Positions 7,469-15,238 of a DNA stretch of 21,984 bases are shown here, piece by piece. The notes below the pieces were generated by a model, which saw nothing but the letters and a program-made list of their open reading frames with translations, ran no database searches and was not told the DNA's origin. The stretch covers positions 1 through 21,984 of the forward strand of contig DATKWS010000226.1 of assembly GCA_035529435.1 (NCBI GenBank), read 5' to 3'. Every line of letters begins with the position of its first letter. The first letter of the stretch is position 1. A program made the position numbers and the translations under genes. The stretch is from DATKWS01 sp035529435. GTDB taxonomy: Bacteria; Krumholzibacteriota; Krumholzibacteriia; Krumholzibacteriales; Krumholzibacteriaceae.

Positions 7469-8410
7469 TTACCGGGTCGATACACTCTCGGCGGCGAGCA
7501 GCGCCGCACCGGTGAAGGACGCGGTGTTCCCCAGCTCCGCCCGAACGATCCGCACGCCGGCGAGCCGCTCGTTCATAACGTTCTGCCGGACGGTTTGCCG
7601 CGCATGCTCCAGGATGAAATCCCCCGCGGCGGCGATACCTCCCCCCACGGCAATGATCTCGGGATTGAACAGATGAACGATGTTGCACAGCCCGTACCCG
7701 AGGTAGCGTCCCGTCTCCGCAAGAACATCGATGGCCAGATCATCCCCGGCGAGAGCGGCGCCGTGGATATCCTTCACCGTGAGTTGCCCCCTATCCCCCA
7801 GGATGCTCTTCTCCCCGCCTTCCATCGCGCGGCGCGCACGTTCCACGATGGCCATCGCACCGACCAGCGCCTCCACATGCCCGCGCTTGCCGCAACTGCA
7901 CGGAGGGCCGTCTATCTGAATCACCGTGTGCCCGATCTCCCCAGCGAATCCCGACGATCCACGGAAAATTTTCCCGCCGGTGACGATACCGCCCCCGACC
8001 CCCGTTCCGAGCGTCACGCAGGCGAAGCAGCTCGTACCCCTACCGGCGCCGCGCCGGTACTCCCCGTACGCGGCGGCATTGACATCGTTTTCCACGACGA
8101 CCGGGAGCGAGAGACATTCCGAAAAGATCGTCTCGAGATCCGTGTTTTCCCATCCCGGGAGATTCGGGGATGAGTAGAGAAATCCCTTCGACCCATCGAC
8201 AAGCCCCGCGCAATCGACGCCCGCAGCGATAGGGGATCGTTCGCCGCCGCCGTGTTCATCCATCCAGTCCCGCGCCCGTTCCGCCACGCGCCCGGGCCCA
8301 TCGGCGGCCATCGTCGTGATCGAACCGGAATCGAGGATCTCCCCCCCACGCGAGAGGATGCCGAGTTTCACATTCGTGCCGCCGATATCAATGCCGAATA
8401 TGCATTCCAT
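7469..8410 (-). CDS. ROK-family sugar kinase (glucokinase-like)
   Basis: 313 residues from the ATG at 8410, with GGGGAG 5 bases upstream; a GTG two codons earlier (8416) overlaps that site. Family features in order: N-terminal phosphate-binding loop DIGGTN (8-13), catalytic Asp in VVENDVNAAA (about 109), LGTGVGGGIV (about 134-143), EIGH (158-161) and the zinc motif CSCGKRGHVEA (171-181). ROK members are glucokinases, N-acetylhexosamine kinases or repressors. There is no N-terminal helix-turn-helix here, so this is a kinase, probably cytoplasmic, with glucose the likeliest substrate; EIGH is the usual sugar-binding motif. The third Cys of the canonical C-x-C-G-x-x-G-C motif is His178. It sits between folC and lptD in a run of same-strand genes; the link to LPS export is by position only. 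Confidence 0.88.
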   Translation of the reverse strand: MECIFGIDIGGTNVKLGILSRGGEILDSGSITTMAADGPGRVAERARDWMDEHGGGERSPIAAGVDCAGLVDGSKGFLYSSPNLPGWENTDLETIFSECLSLPVVVENDVNAAAYGEYRRGAGRGTSCFACVTLGTGVGGGIVTGGKIFRGSSGFAGEIGHTVIQIDGPPCSCGKRGHVEALVGAMAIVERARRAMEGGEKSILGDRGQLTVKDIHGAALAGDDLAIDVLAETGRYLGYGLCNIVHLFNPEIIAVGGGIAAAGDFILEHARQTVRQNVMNERLAGVRIVRAELGNTASFTGAALLAAESVSTR

Positions 8411-8512
8411 GATCACTCCCCGTCAGGTTCCCGCCGCCGCGGTTGCGCCGCCGATGCGTCATACCGCGCATCCCCCGGCGCGCCGCGACCACCGGTCTCG
8501 TTCGTTTTCCGC

Positions 8513-9925
8513 TCACAGCAGCCCGGTCGCCTCCTCGACCGCAAGGTGGGAACCGCAGATAACAACCGTATCCTCGGGCCCGGCGATCTTCCGCATGACG
8601 CGGAGCGCCGAAACCATCCCGCGGGCTGCGGTCACGGTAACGCCGCCGCGCTCCGCCGCGGCCCTCCGGAATACCTCGCCGAGGCTCGCCCCCGGCATGC
8701 TGTGCCCTTTTTTTAGCGCTGTACAGATAATTTCCCTGAACGCGCCGACCGCCCGGTGCGGAAACCTTCCCAGCTCCTTGTGTGCCATCACGCCGAACAC
8801 GAGCACGTTTCTCCCGCGCGGGGAGAGGCGCAGCAGCGTATCTACTACGGCGAGCAGCCCCTCCTCGTTGTGCGAGACATCCAGCACGATCCGCGGCTTC
8901 CCGGCAAGGACCTGGAACCGGCACGGTATAAACGCGCGGCCTATACCCGCCCGGATCGCCTCCGTGGTTATACACTCTTCCGCTTGACGGGAGGCGGCGC
9001 TCCCCCGCCTCCTCGACGGCGCTGGATGTGCCGGCACCACATCCGATTGTACAACCCGCCGGTCGCGCCGGTGCCGGTAAAAATCATCGAGGAGCTCCGC
9101 AACCCTCACCGCGGTCGCCACATTGCGCACCTGAACCGCACCGATCAGCCCCGTCTCGAGTGTGCCGTAGTCGCGCACCGGCGTTTCGACGGTGAGGGCC
9201 AACCGCCGCCAATCGATCCGCGTGGCGGCGGCCTTGACTTCCCCGTTCACATCGATAAACGGTGAGCCGACCGACGCGCACCGGCGCGATGCGTGCGCGA
9301 CGAGCCTCCGGTCGCCGAGATTCGCAACGAGGGGCACCCCGCTCCGGGCGATCCCGAGCTTTTCGTCGAGAATCCGGCGGCACGTGGATCCAAGGTGAAC
9401 CATGTGGTCTTTCGAGATGCCGGTCACGACCGTGACCACCGCATCGACGAGTCTCGTCGCGTCGAGCCGCCCCCCGAGGCCGACCTCGAATACGGCGATG
9501 TCCACCCCCCGCTCCTTGAAATAGAGGGCCGCTGCCGCCGTCACCCCCTCGAAGAAGGTAAAGGGAATCGTCCGGTGCTCCCGGCGAAGCCTCCCGAGGA
9601 TTTCATCGAAGACGGGCGTCGGTATCTCATCGCCGTCGAGGCGAATGCGTTCCTGAATCCTGAAGATGTGCGGTGAATAGAAGGTGCCGACGCTCAAGCC
9701 CGCCGCCCGCAGTATCGACGTGATGTATGTCGCCACCGAGCCCTTGCCGTTCGTGCCCCCGATGAGCACCGAGGGAAAGGCTTCGTGTGGATTCCCGAGC
9801 CGTTCCAGGAGCCTCGTTATGTTCTCGAGGCCGAGCTTCATGCGGGAGGGCCGTAGACGTTCGAGAAATGCGATATTGGGAAAGGGCGTGACCCTACCGG
9901 ATGAGTGAGATCGTCTTGTGGTCAT
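8513..9925 (-). CDS. folC: Bifunctional folylpolyglutamate synthase / dihydrofolate synthase
   Basis: 470 residues, against roughly 420-430 usually. FolC adds glutamate to dihydropteroate and to tetrahydrofolates using ATP, in the cytoplasm. Visible motifs: MKLGLENITRLLERLGNP (29-46), the P-loop GGTNGKGSV (56-64), YSPHIFRIQERI (83-94), FEVGLGGRLDATR (146-158), DHMVHLG (173-179), EKLGIARSG (188-196) with the usual carbamylated-Lys position, and LDVSHNEEG in the C-terminal domain. The ATG at 9925 lies inside the end of accD (32-base overlap), suggesting translational coupling, and retains the helix expected before the KLGLE motif. Extra length comes mainly from an Arg/Ala/Pro-rich insert at about 284-318, between the Mur-ligase-like core and the C-terminal domain, encoded by palindrome-rich DNA. 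accD-folC adjacency is common in bacteria. Confidence 0.93.
   Translation of the reverse strand: MTTRRSHSSGRVTPFPNIAFLERLRPSRMKLGLENITRLLERLGNPHEAFPSVLIGGTNGKGSVATYITSILRAAGLSVGTFYSPHIFRIQERIRLDGDEIPTPVFDEILGRLRREHRTIPFTFFEGVTAAAALYFKERGVDIAVFEVGLGGRLDATRLVDAVVTVVTGISKDHMVHLGSTCRRILDEKLGIARSGVPLVANLGDRRLVAHASRRCASVGSPFIDVNGEVKAAATRIDWRRLALTVETPVRDYGTLETGLIGAVQVRNVATAVRVAELLDDFYRHRRDRRVVQSDVVPAHPAPSRRRGSAASRQAEECITTEAIRAGIGRAFIPCRFQVLAGKPRIVLDVSHNEEGLLAVVDTLLRLSPRGRNVLVFGVMAHKELGRFPHRAVGAFREIICTALKKGHSMPGASLGEVFRRAAAERGGVTVTAARGMVSALRVMRKIAGPEDTVVICGSHLAVEEATGLL
8990..9043. repeat. Two tandem inverted repeats within the folC insert
   Basis: GGAGGCGG (8990-8997) pairs with CCGCCTCC (9005-9012) around 7 bases. 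GATGTG (9025-9030) pairs with CACATC (9038-9043) around 7 bases. Both fall in the part of folC that codes for the non-conserved Arg-rich linker, which suggests a small palindromic element inserted in frame. Confidence 0.5.
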
Positions 9926-10799
9926 CCTTCTGGCTGCTCTCCTCCACCCGTTTCTCTACACCACACAGTAACGTATCGAGAAGAAAACCCAGGACCTTCT
10001 TCATCTCACGCCTGCTCACGATTATATCGATCATGCCGTGCTCGAGCACGAATTCGGAGCGCTGGAATCCCGCTGGCAGTTCCTCCCCCACGGTCTCCTT
10101 GATGACCCGCGGACCGGCGAACCCGATCAATGCCTGCGGCTCCGCGATGATGATATCTCCCTGGAAGGCGAAAGACGCCGCAACACCGCCGGTCGTCGGA
10201 TTCGTGAGTATCGAGATGAACGGCAGGCCCGCCCTGGAGAGCTGTGCGACGGCCGCCGAGGTTTTCGCCATCTGCATGAGGGACAGGATCGATTCCTGCA
10301 TCCTGGCTCCGCCGGATGCACTGATGAGCACGAGCGGGATCTGCTCCTCGACCGCACGGCGCGCGAGACGGGCGATCTTCTCACCGACCACCGAGCCCAT
10401 ACTGCCGCCCATGAAGCTGAATTCCATGACGCCGATGGCAATACGCCGTCCGTTCGTCTCGGCCGTTCCGGTGATGATCGCGGACGTGCAGCCGGATTTC
10501 TTGCGCGCCTCCTGGATACGGTCCCGGTACCGCCTGCTGTCCTTGAAACGCAGGGGGTCCCCCGAAAGAAGCCCGGTGTCGATCTCGCTGAATGTGCTCG
10601 GATCGGTCATGATCTCGATGTAGTGCCGAGCCGGGATGCGGAAATGGTACGAGCACTTTGGACACACGGACAGAAGCCTGCTCAGCTCCTTTTTGTACAA
10701 AATCTCACCGCACGACGTGCATTTCTCCCACAGTCCATCCGGCAGGCTCTTCTTCCGCCAGGTTCTGATTCCCTGCTTGGCGCGCTTCAGCCAGTTCAT
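9894..10799 (-). CDS. accD: Acetyl-CoA carboxylase carboxyltransferase subunit beta
   Basis: 301 residues, the usual length, from the ATG at 10799 (MNWLKRAKQGI), preceded by GGGGGGTG about 7 bases upstream. The frame extends further but begins before the predicted promoter. An N-terminal C4 zinc ribbon (CTSCGE about residue 27, CPKC about residue 46) is followed by the crotonase-like carboxyltransferase core: FMGGSMGSVVGEKI, ISASGGARMQES, ISILTNPTTGGVAASFA and GFAGPRVIKETVGEELP. AccD pairs with AccA to transfer CO2 from carboxybiotin to acetyl-CoA, the first step of fatty acid synthesis. AccA is not in the window. It leads a probable unit accD-folC-ROK-lptD, with folC overlapping its 3' end. 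Confidence 0.96.
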   Translation of the reverse strand: MNWLKRAKQGIRTWRKKSLPDGLWEKCTSCGEILYKKELSRLLSVCPKCSYHFRIPARHYIEIMTDPSTFSEIDTGLLSGDPLRFKDSRRYRDRIQEARKKSGCTSAIITGTAETNGRRIAIGVMEFSFMGGSMGSVVGEKIARLARRAVEEQIPLVLISASGGARMQESILSLMQMAKTSAAVAQLSRAGLPFISILTNPTTGGVAASFAFQGDIIIAEPQALIGFAGPRVIKETVGEELPAGFQRSEFVLEHGMIDIIVSRREMKKVLGFLLDTLLCGVEKRVEESSQKDDHKTISLIR

Positions 10800-10857
10800 A
10801 GCCCCGCACCCCCCGTTTTTCTGGACCCGGTTTGCGCATCCTTCCGTATCATTTCTA

Positions 10858-10887
10858 AATGTAGCATTTATGCAAAAATACGGCCAA
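10858..10887 (-). promoter_or_regulatory. Probable promoter of accD
   Basis: On the minus strand TTGGCC (complement at 10882-10887) is separated by an AT-rich 18-base spacer from TACATT (complement at 10858-10863). Transcription would begin about 50 bases before the accD ATG. The AT-rich patch stands out from its GC-rich surroundings. The hexamers match consensus at 4 of 6 positions each. Confidence 0.5.
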
Positions 10888-10939
10888 GGCTTTTTTTGCC
10901 GCCAGATGCCCGGCACATCGAGGGACCGGCCGGCTCCAT

Positions 10940-10979
10940 CGAGAAGGGCGGACCGTTCTTCTCCGAGAAGGGCGGACCG
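10940..10979. repeat. 16-base direct repeat with 24-base period
   Basis: CGAGAAGGGCGGACCG occurs at 10940-10955 and again at 10964-10979, in the intergenic stretch between the purine phosphorylase stop and the accD promoter. The joint between the copies (CTTCTCCGAGAAG) is itself a short palindrome. It may be an operator-like pair or a slippage product. Confidence 0.7.
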
Positions 10980-10990
10980 GTTCCATCGCT

Positions 10991-11809
10991 CTATCCGATG
11001 CCGCGGGCGAGCGCAACGACAATCCGCGCCAGCGATTGCACCGCCCGTTCACCCTTCCGCACGACTTCACCATGATCCGTCCGGCGCGTGGAGCAGTTCA
11101 CCGTATGGTTGGTGATCCAGCTGAGGCAGGCGGCCCTTGTGCCCGAACGGCGGGCCGCGAGCAGTTCCGGCAGGCACGACATGTTGGCGGCATCGGCGCC
11201 GAGCGCACGGGCTGCGCGCGCTTCGGCCGCGGTCTCGTAGCAGGGTCCCTGAGTCCAGTACACGGTGCCCCTGTGCGGCGTGAGCCCGGCACATTGCACC
11301 GCCCGTGCGACCGAATCGCTCAGGTGCGTGTCTATCAGGCCGCCGACACCGGCGGCGGTTCCATCCGTTTTCGTATCTCCCGCCGCCCGGTTCATATCCC
11401 GTCCCCGGGATGGGAACATGACGACCCTGTCGGGTACCAGCCAGGAATCGACCGGCAGGCTCCGGTGCAGCCCTCCGGCGGCCTGTGTCAGTACGATCGA
11501 CCGGCATCCCAGGGAGGCCGCCATCGTAACAACGGCGCCGGCGCCCTCGAGATCGAATCCTTCGTAGATATGATGGCGTCCCGCGCAGAGAATCACCCGT
11601 TTTCCGCCCATGCGCGCGAGGAGAAGCCGTCCGGCATGCCCCGGAACCGACGTCGGGCTGAGCCCGGGCACTGCGGCATAGGAACATGACAGCTCCGGCT
11701 CGACGATATCTTGCATCATCGACAGCCCGGACCCGAGTATCACGGCGAGTCGCGCCTGGTTCACGAATCCCTCCGGGTACCCGATATCAGGCTCAAATCT
11801 CAATGTCAC
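10991..11809 (-). CDS. Purine nucleoside phosphorylase (trimeric PNP/MTAP family)
   Basis: 272 residues. Family features: ILGSGL (24-29) for phosphate, VPGHAGRL (55-62), GRHHIYEG (77-84), TQAAGGL (108-114), YWTQGPCYETAAEARAARALGADA with the substrate-binding Glu, NMSCLPEL, and WITNHTVN with the purine-recognising Asn. The enzyme would cleave purine nucleosides with phosphate in the cytoplasm for salvage. The usual NAAGG is QAAGG and the usual GMST is NMSC, so substrate preference (inosine/guanosine or methylthioadenosine) cannot be read off. The start is uncertain: the GTG at 11809 overlaps the rimI end by 17 bases and a TTG at 11803 is an alternative; no ATG is near. The overlap suggests coupling to rimI. 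Confidence 0.85.
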   Translation of the reverse strand: MTLRFEPDIGYPEGFVNQARLAVILGSGLSMMQDIVEPELSCSYAAVPGLSPTSVPGHAGRLLLARMGGKRVILCAGRHHIYEGFDLEGAGAVVTMAASLGCRSIVLTQAAGGLHRSLPVDSWLVPDRVVMFPSRGRDMNRAAGDTKTDGTAAGVGGLIDTHLSDSVARAVQCAGLTPHRGTVYWTQGPCYETAAEARAARALGADAANMSCLPELLAARRSGTRAACLSWITNHTVNCSTRRTDHGEVVRKGERAVQSLARIVVALARGIG

Positions 11810-12245
11810 GCTCCATCACGATTGCATCCTCCCCCGTATCCGCATAGTACCGCCTGCGCGTACCGATCACGGTGAAACCATGCCCCGCGTAAAATTCTTG
11901 TGCCGCCGTGTTGCCCATCCTGACCTCGAGGATCACCGTGCTCGCACCCATCTTCACTCCCCGCCGGATCACCTCATCAAGGAGCCCGCCTGCGTATCCA
12001 CGACGCCGCTCCGAAGGGGCCACGGCGATGCTGAGAAGGTGAATCTCGTCGAATGCGAGCCACGACACCGCATAACCGACAACCTTCCCCACGGCCTCGG
12101 TAACGAGGTTCACCGCAATATCGCCGATAAGGAGCTGCTGCCGGAACATCTGTACCGTCCAAGGAGTGGGAAAGCTCGCCCGCTCGATCTCCATCACCCG
12201 CGGGAGGTCCCGCTTCGCCATATCCCTGATGAAGGCACCCGCCAC
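11793..12245 (-). CDS. rimI: GNAT N-acetyltransferase, RimI-like
   Basis: 150 residues from a GTG at 12245, with GGAGG about 9 bases upstream and overlapping the tsaB end; the stop of tsaB lies 2 bases before it. The longer frame upstream is only the antiparallel shadow of tsaB. RimI-type proteins acetylate the N-terminal residue of ribosomal protein S18. The GNAT fold is seen in the N-terminal IRDMAKRDLPRVMEIERASF, then FDEIHLLSIAVAPSERRRGYA (the acetyl-CoA loop R-R-R-G-x-A), LEVRMGN and AQEFYAGHGFTVIGTRRRYY. Its place after tsaB is the commonest arrangement for rimI. Confidence 0.92.
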   Translation of the reverse strand: MAGAFIRDMAKRDLPRVMEIERASFPTPWTVQMFRQQLLIGDIAVNLVTEAVGKVVGYAVSWLAFDEIHLLSIAVAPSERRRGYAGGLLDEVIRRGVKMGASTVILEVRMGNTAAQEFYAGHGFTVIGTRRRYYADTGEDAIVMERDIEI

Positions 12246-12247
12246 CG

Positions 12248-12985
12248 CTACGGACCTCCGCCGGCCTCGAGCTTCGCCGCGGACGGGAGCCGTGCATCGG
12301 GCGGCCGTATATACAGCGGTTCGAGTGCGTGGAGATCCTCGCCGCACACTGCGGGTTTCACGCCGGACAGCGCGGCGAGCTGTGAAGCGGAGGGGAACGA
12401 CCAGCGGGGTCCCGCGAACCGGCTGCCCCGCGGAACGGCGGACGAAAGTATCTCGCCGTACCGTTCGGTTCCCGTGCCGCACAGGAGCAGGGGGACCCCG
12501 TCCGATACCGCGATCGCCCGCTCCACGGCGCTCACCGGCCCGGCGGAGAAGGGCGGTACGAGCGGGATCGGCATGCCGTCATGGGTAACGTACAGCCCCG
12601 CGTAGACCTCGCCGCGGCGCGCATCGATCATGACGAGCACCGGATGCGCCGTGAACGGAAGGGCCGCGGCGAGTACTTCGAGGCTCGTCACCGGCACGAC
12701 GGGTCGGTGGCAGACGGCGGCGAACGCCTTGACCGTCGCAAGCCCGATCCTGAGACCCGTGAAGCTCCCGGGACCGGAGACGACGGCGAACCGATCGATG
12801 AGACGCAATGGAAGTTTTGCGGTCCTGAGACACGTGTCCACCGCAGGCATGAGTGTCGCCGAGTGCGTGTCACCCGCGTCGAACATGATCTCGCAGAGAA
12901 GCTCCGTGCCGCTGACGACCGCGACGCTCCCCTTGCGGTGGGACGTGTCGAGCGCGAGCGTCGTTGTATGCCGTTCACCATTCAT
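12248..12985 (-). CDS. tsaB: tRNA t6A-modification protein TsaB (YeaZ)
   Basis: 245 residues. TsaB is the non-catalytic partner of TsaD in making N6-threonylcarbamoyladenosine at position 37 of ANN-decoding tRNAs. The ASKHA-type fold shows in LALDTSHRKGSVAV (10-23) and the signature GPGSFTGLRIGLATVKAFA (71-89), with PVTSLEVLAAA following. The ATG at 12985 is chosen because the family begins within about 10 residues of 'aiDTS'. It has no recognisable Shine-Dalgarno sequence and lies 100 bases after tsaE, so a start farther upstream (for example 13078) is possible but would add about 30 unconserved residues. tsaE, tsaB and rimI in order form a standard cluster. Confidence 0.92.
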   Translation of the reverse strand: MNGERHTTTLALDTSHRKGSVAVVSGTELLCEIMFDAGDTHSATLMPAVDTCLRTAKLPLRLIDRFAVVSGPGSFTGLRIGLATVKAFAAVCHRPVVPVTSLEVLAAALPFTAHPVLVMIDARRGEVYAGLYVTHDGMPIPLVPPFSAGPVSAVERAIAVSDGVPLLLCGTGTERYGEILSSAVPRGSRFAGPRWSFPSASQLAALSGVKPAVCGEDLHALEPLYIRPPDARLPSAAKLEAGGGP

Positions 12986-13085
12986 CGGTAATGCAGTAGA
13001 GCGAATCGGAGCCCCCGCGGGAGCGATCGCGCGTTCGATTGATCGCCCGCCCCTTATGTATGTGGAGCCGTGGGGCATTTCCGCG

Positions 13086-13568
13086 TCACGCGCCGAGAAC
13101 CGCATCTATCAGTCGTGCCGGCGCCTCGAGGCGAATCTCGCGCTCGGCGGCGTCCCGGATCACGAGGTGCACGCGCACATCGTACCTGATCGTTCCCGCG
13201 GGGAGCCTGTCGCCCCACTCGACGAGCACGACGTTCCGCCCGTCGATCGCCTCGAAGAGACCGACATCCTCCACCTCTCCCAGTTCATCGAGGCGATAGA
13301 GATCGAAGTGGAGAACGGGAAACACGCCGCGGTACTCCTCGACGAGAATGAAACTCGGGCTCACGACCTCCTCATCTACGCCGAGGCCGGCGCAGATCCC
13401 CTTTGCCATGAGCGTCTTGCCCGCCCCCAGCCCCCCCCCGAGCGATATCACGGTGCCCGCCGGAATGAGTTCGCCGAGGCGCCTGCCGATCTTGCGCGTC
13501 CTGGAGGGGGAATCACTCGCAACGGAGCGCCGGACGATCGGTCCTTCCAACTGAAGCAAACGAACCAT
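13086..13568 (-). CDS. tsaE: tRNA t6A-modification ATPase TsaE (YjeE)
   Basis: 160 residues from the ATG at 13568, with AGGAG 8 bases upstream. TsaE is the ATPase that resets the TsaB-TsaD complex. It carries Walker A GGGLGAGKT (44-52), SPSFILVEEY (70-79), HFDLYRLDELGEVED (87-101) and VEWGDRLP (116-123), all in the family order. The open frame continues upstream through the end of porX in another reading frame, but those residues are not TsaE-like. Confidence 0.95.
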   Translation of the reverse strand: MVRLLQLEGPIVRRSVASDSPSRTRKIGRRLGELIPAGTVISLGGGLGAGKTLMAKGICAGLGVDEEVVSPSFILVEEYRGVFPVLHFDLYRLDELGEVEDVGLFEAIDGRNVVLVEWGDRLPAGTIRYDVRVHLVIRDAAEREIRLEAPARLIDAVLGA

Positions 13569-13596
13569 GCCGCGTACTCCTGCCGTATTCAACTCA

Positions 13597-13653
13597 CCGC
13601 CCGTGTAGTCTAATCGTTCGGCGTCGGCGGCGCAACAGGAGTGTGCCGCCGAC
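13597..13653 (-). promoter_or_regulatory. Hairpin and possible weak promoter before tsaE
   Basis: A 9-base perfect inverted repeat (GTCGGCGGC at 13623-13631, GCCGCCGAC at 13645-13653, loop 13 bases) follows the porX stop. There is no U-tract, so it may stabilise the porX mRNA end or act in attenuation rather than terminate. A TTGCGC overlapping the hairpin and a TAGACT 17 bases later could form a weak promoter for tsaE. Confidence 0.35.
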
Positions 13654-13666
13654 GGCCGGACCGGGA

Positions 13667-15220
13667 TCACTTCGGTTTCAATGTGATGCAGGGAACTATC
13701 ATCTCCTCGAGCGATATCCCGCCGTGCTGGAAGGTGCCGAGGTACTGCCGTTCGTACTCGTGGAACCGAGTGGGATAGACGAAGTAATAGTTCTCCTTGG
13801 CGATAATGTAGTTCTTCGAGGGACTCTCGGCGGGAAGCTTGAACATCTTCGGTTTCTTGATAAGGAGGGTCTGTTTCTGATCGCCGTTGATATTCTCTCC
13901 GAATTTGTAGCGGAGGTTGGTCGAGGTATCGCGGTTGCCGTGCACGAGACTCGCCTTCTTGCCGAGTATCGAACCGTGATCGGTCGTGATGATGACGACC
14001 GCCTCGTGACGCGATATCTTCTGCAGAATATCGAAGAGCGCCGAATGGATGAACCACGAACGCATGAGTGACCGGAACGCACTCTCGTTCGGTGCGATCT
14101 CCTGAAGGATCTCACTCTGGCTGCGCCCGTGCGCGAGAATGTCGAGAAAGTTGAATACCATCGCGACCAGATCGATTGACCGGTAGCTGTCGACCTGCTT
14201 TCGGATCTCGTTGGCCTCCTCCGTCTCGTAGATCTTGATGTACTTGATAGAGGTGTTTTCGAGCCTCGCTCGGCGGAGCTGTTCGGCCAGCAGTTCCTGC
14301 TCGAACCTGTTCTTGCTCAACTCATCACGGGAGCGCTCGAGCCAGTAATCGGGATACCGCTCGCTGATCTCGAGTGGAAACAGTCCCGAGAAGAGGGCAT
14401 TCCGCGCGTAGGGCGTCGCGGTCGGCAGGATCGAATAGTAGTAATCACGCTCGATATTGTAATACGGAGCGAGCAGATCCTCGATCTTCAACCATTGGTC
14501 GTACCGCATGCAGTCGATGACGATGAAGTACATCTTGCGCCCGCTGCGGATGTACGGAAAGGCGAAATGGTCGAAGACATTCACGCTGAGGACGGGGCGC
14601 TCCTTGCCGTTGATCCATTCGATATAGCATTCCTCGATGTACCGCGCGAAATCGACGTTGCACTTTTTGCGTAGATCTCGATGCGTCTGGTTGAGACCCG
14701 TTTCGCTGAAGTGATCGAATTCGAGATCCCACGCGGAAAGCTCATGGTGCACGGTGGCCCATTCCTTCCACCCCATCGAGGGAGAAATCATTCCGTCGAT
14801 CCGCCGGTAGGCCTGGAGGTAATCCTTGCTCACCGCCCCCTCCTGGATACGGTGCCCATCGAGGAGCCGCTTGGCGGCCGAGTAGATCTGGAGTGGATTG
14901 ATCGGTTTGAGCAGGTAATCGTCGATCTTCATCCCGATCGCCTGATCCATGAGGTTTTCCGCCTCGTTCTTCGTGATCATGATCACCGGCAGATTCGCAT
15001 CGATCTCCTTGATCCCCTGCAGGGTTTCGAGACCACTTTTTCCCGGCATCGTTTCGTCGAGCAGGAGCAGATCGAATCGCTGCCCCCCCAGCGCCTCGAT
15101 CGCCGCCTCGCCGCTCGAGACGCCCACCACCTCGTACCCCTTCTCCTCGAGAAAGATGATATGCGAGCGCAGAAGATCTATTTCGTCGTCCACCCAGAGT
15201 ATCCGTTTGTCCTTCACCAT
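13667..15220 (-). CDS. porX: PorX-like response regulator with alkaline-phosphatase-superfamily (PglZ) output domain
   Basis: 517 residues. Residues 1-120 are a receiver domain: acidic WVDDE (9-13), phospho-acceptor Asp55 in LLLLDETMPG, and Lys105 in LLKPINP. A linker (about 125-225) leads to a PglZ/alkaline phosphatase-like domain: FIVIDCMRYDQW (232-243), SILPTATPYARNALFSG (263-279) with the probable nucleophile Thr267 or Thr269, NFLDILAHG (357-365), and TTDHGS (412-417), the last two supplying metal ligands Asp360, His364, Asp414 and His415. This is the architecture of Porphyromonas PorX, which controls type IX secretion and hydrolyses small nucleotides. The gene follows the PorY-like kinase by 18 bases, a strong hint that they form a pair. 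No type IX secretion genes are visible in the window, so its target is open. Confidence 0.9.
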   Translation of the reverse strand: MVKDKRILWVDDEIDLLRSHIIFLEEKGYEVVGVSSGEAAIEALGGQRFDLLLLDETMPGKSGLETLQGIKEIDANLPVIMITKNEAENLMDQAIGMKIDDYLLKPINPLQIYSAAKRLLDGHRIQEGAVSKDYLQAYRRIDGMISPSMGWKEWATVHHELSAWDLEFDHFSETGLNQTHRDLRKKCNVDFARYIEECYIEWINGKERPVLSVNVFDHFAFPYIRSGRKMYFIVIDCMRYDQWLKIEDLLAPYYNIERDYYYSILPTATPYARNALFSGLFPLEISERYPDYWLERSRDELSKNRFEQELLAEQLRRARLENTSIKYIKIYETEEANEIRKQVDSYRSIDLVAMVFNFLDILAHGRSQSEILQEIAPNESAFRSLMRSWFIHSALFDILQKISRHEAVVIITTDHGSILGKKASLVHGNRDTSTNLRYKFGENINGDQKQTLLIKKPKMFKLPAESPSKNYIIAKENYYFVYPTRFHEYERQYLGTFQHGGISLEEMIVPCITLKPK

Positions 15221-15238
15221 ACCACCCCTTGCGTCATA

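Noticed and set aside
12541..12555. Further copy of the repeat found at 10940-10979 inside tsaB
   Set aside because: Only about ten bases match (AGAAGGGCGG), within conserved coding sequence; probably chance.
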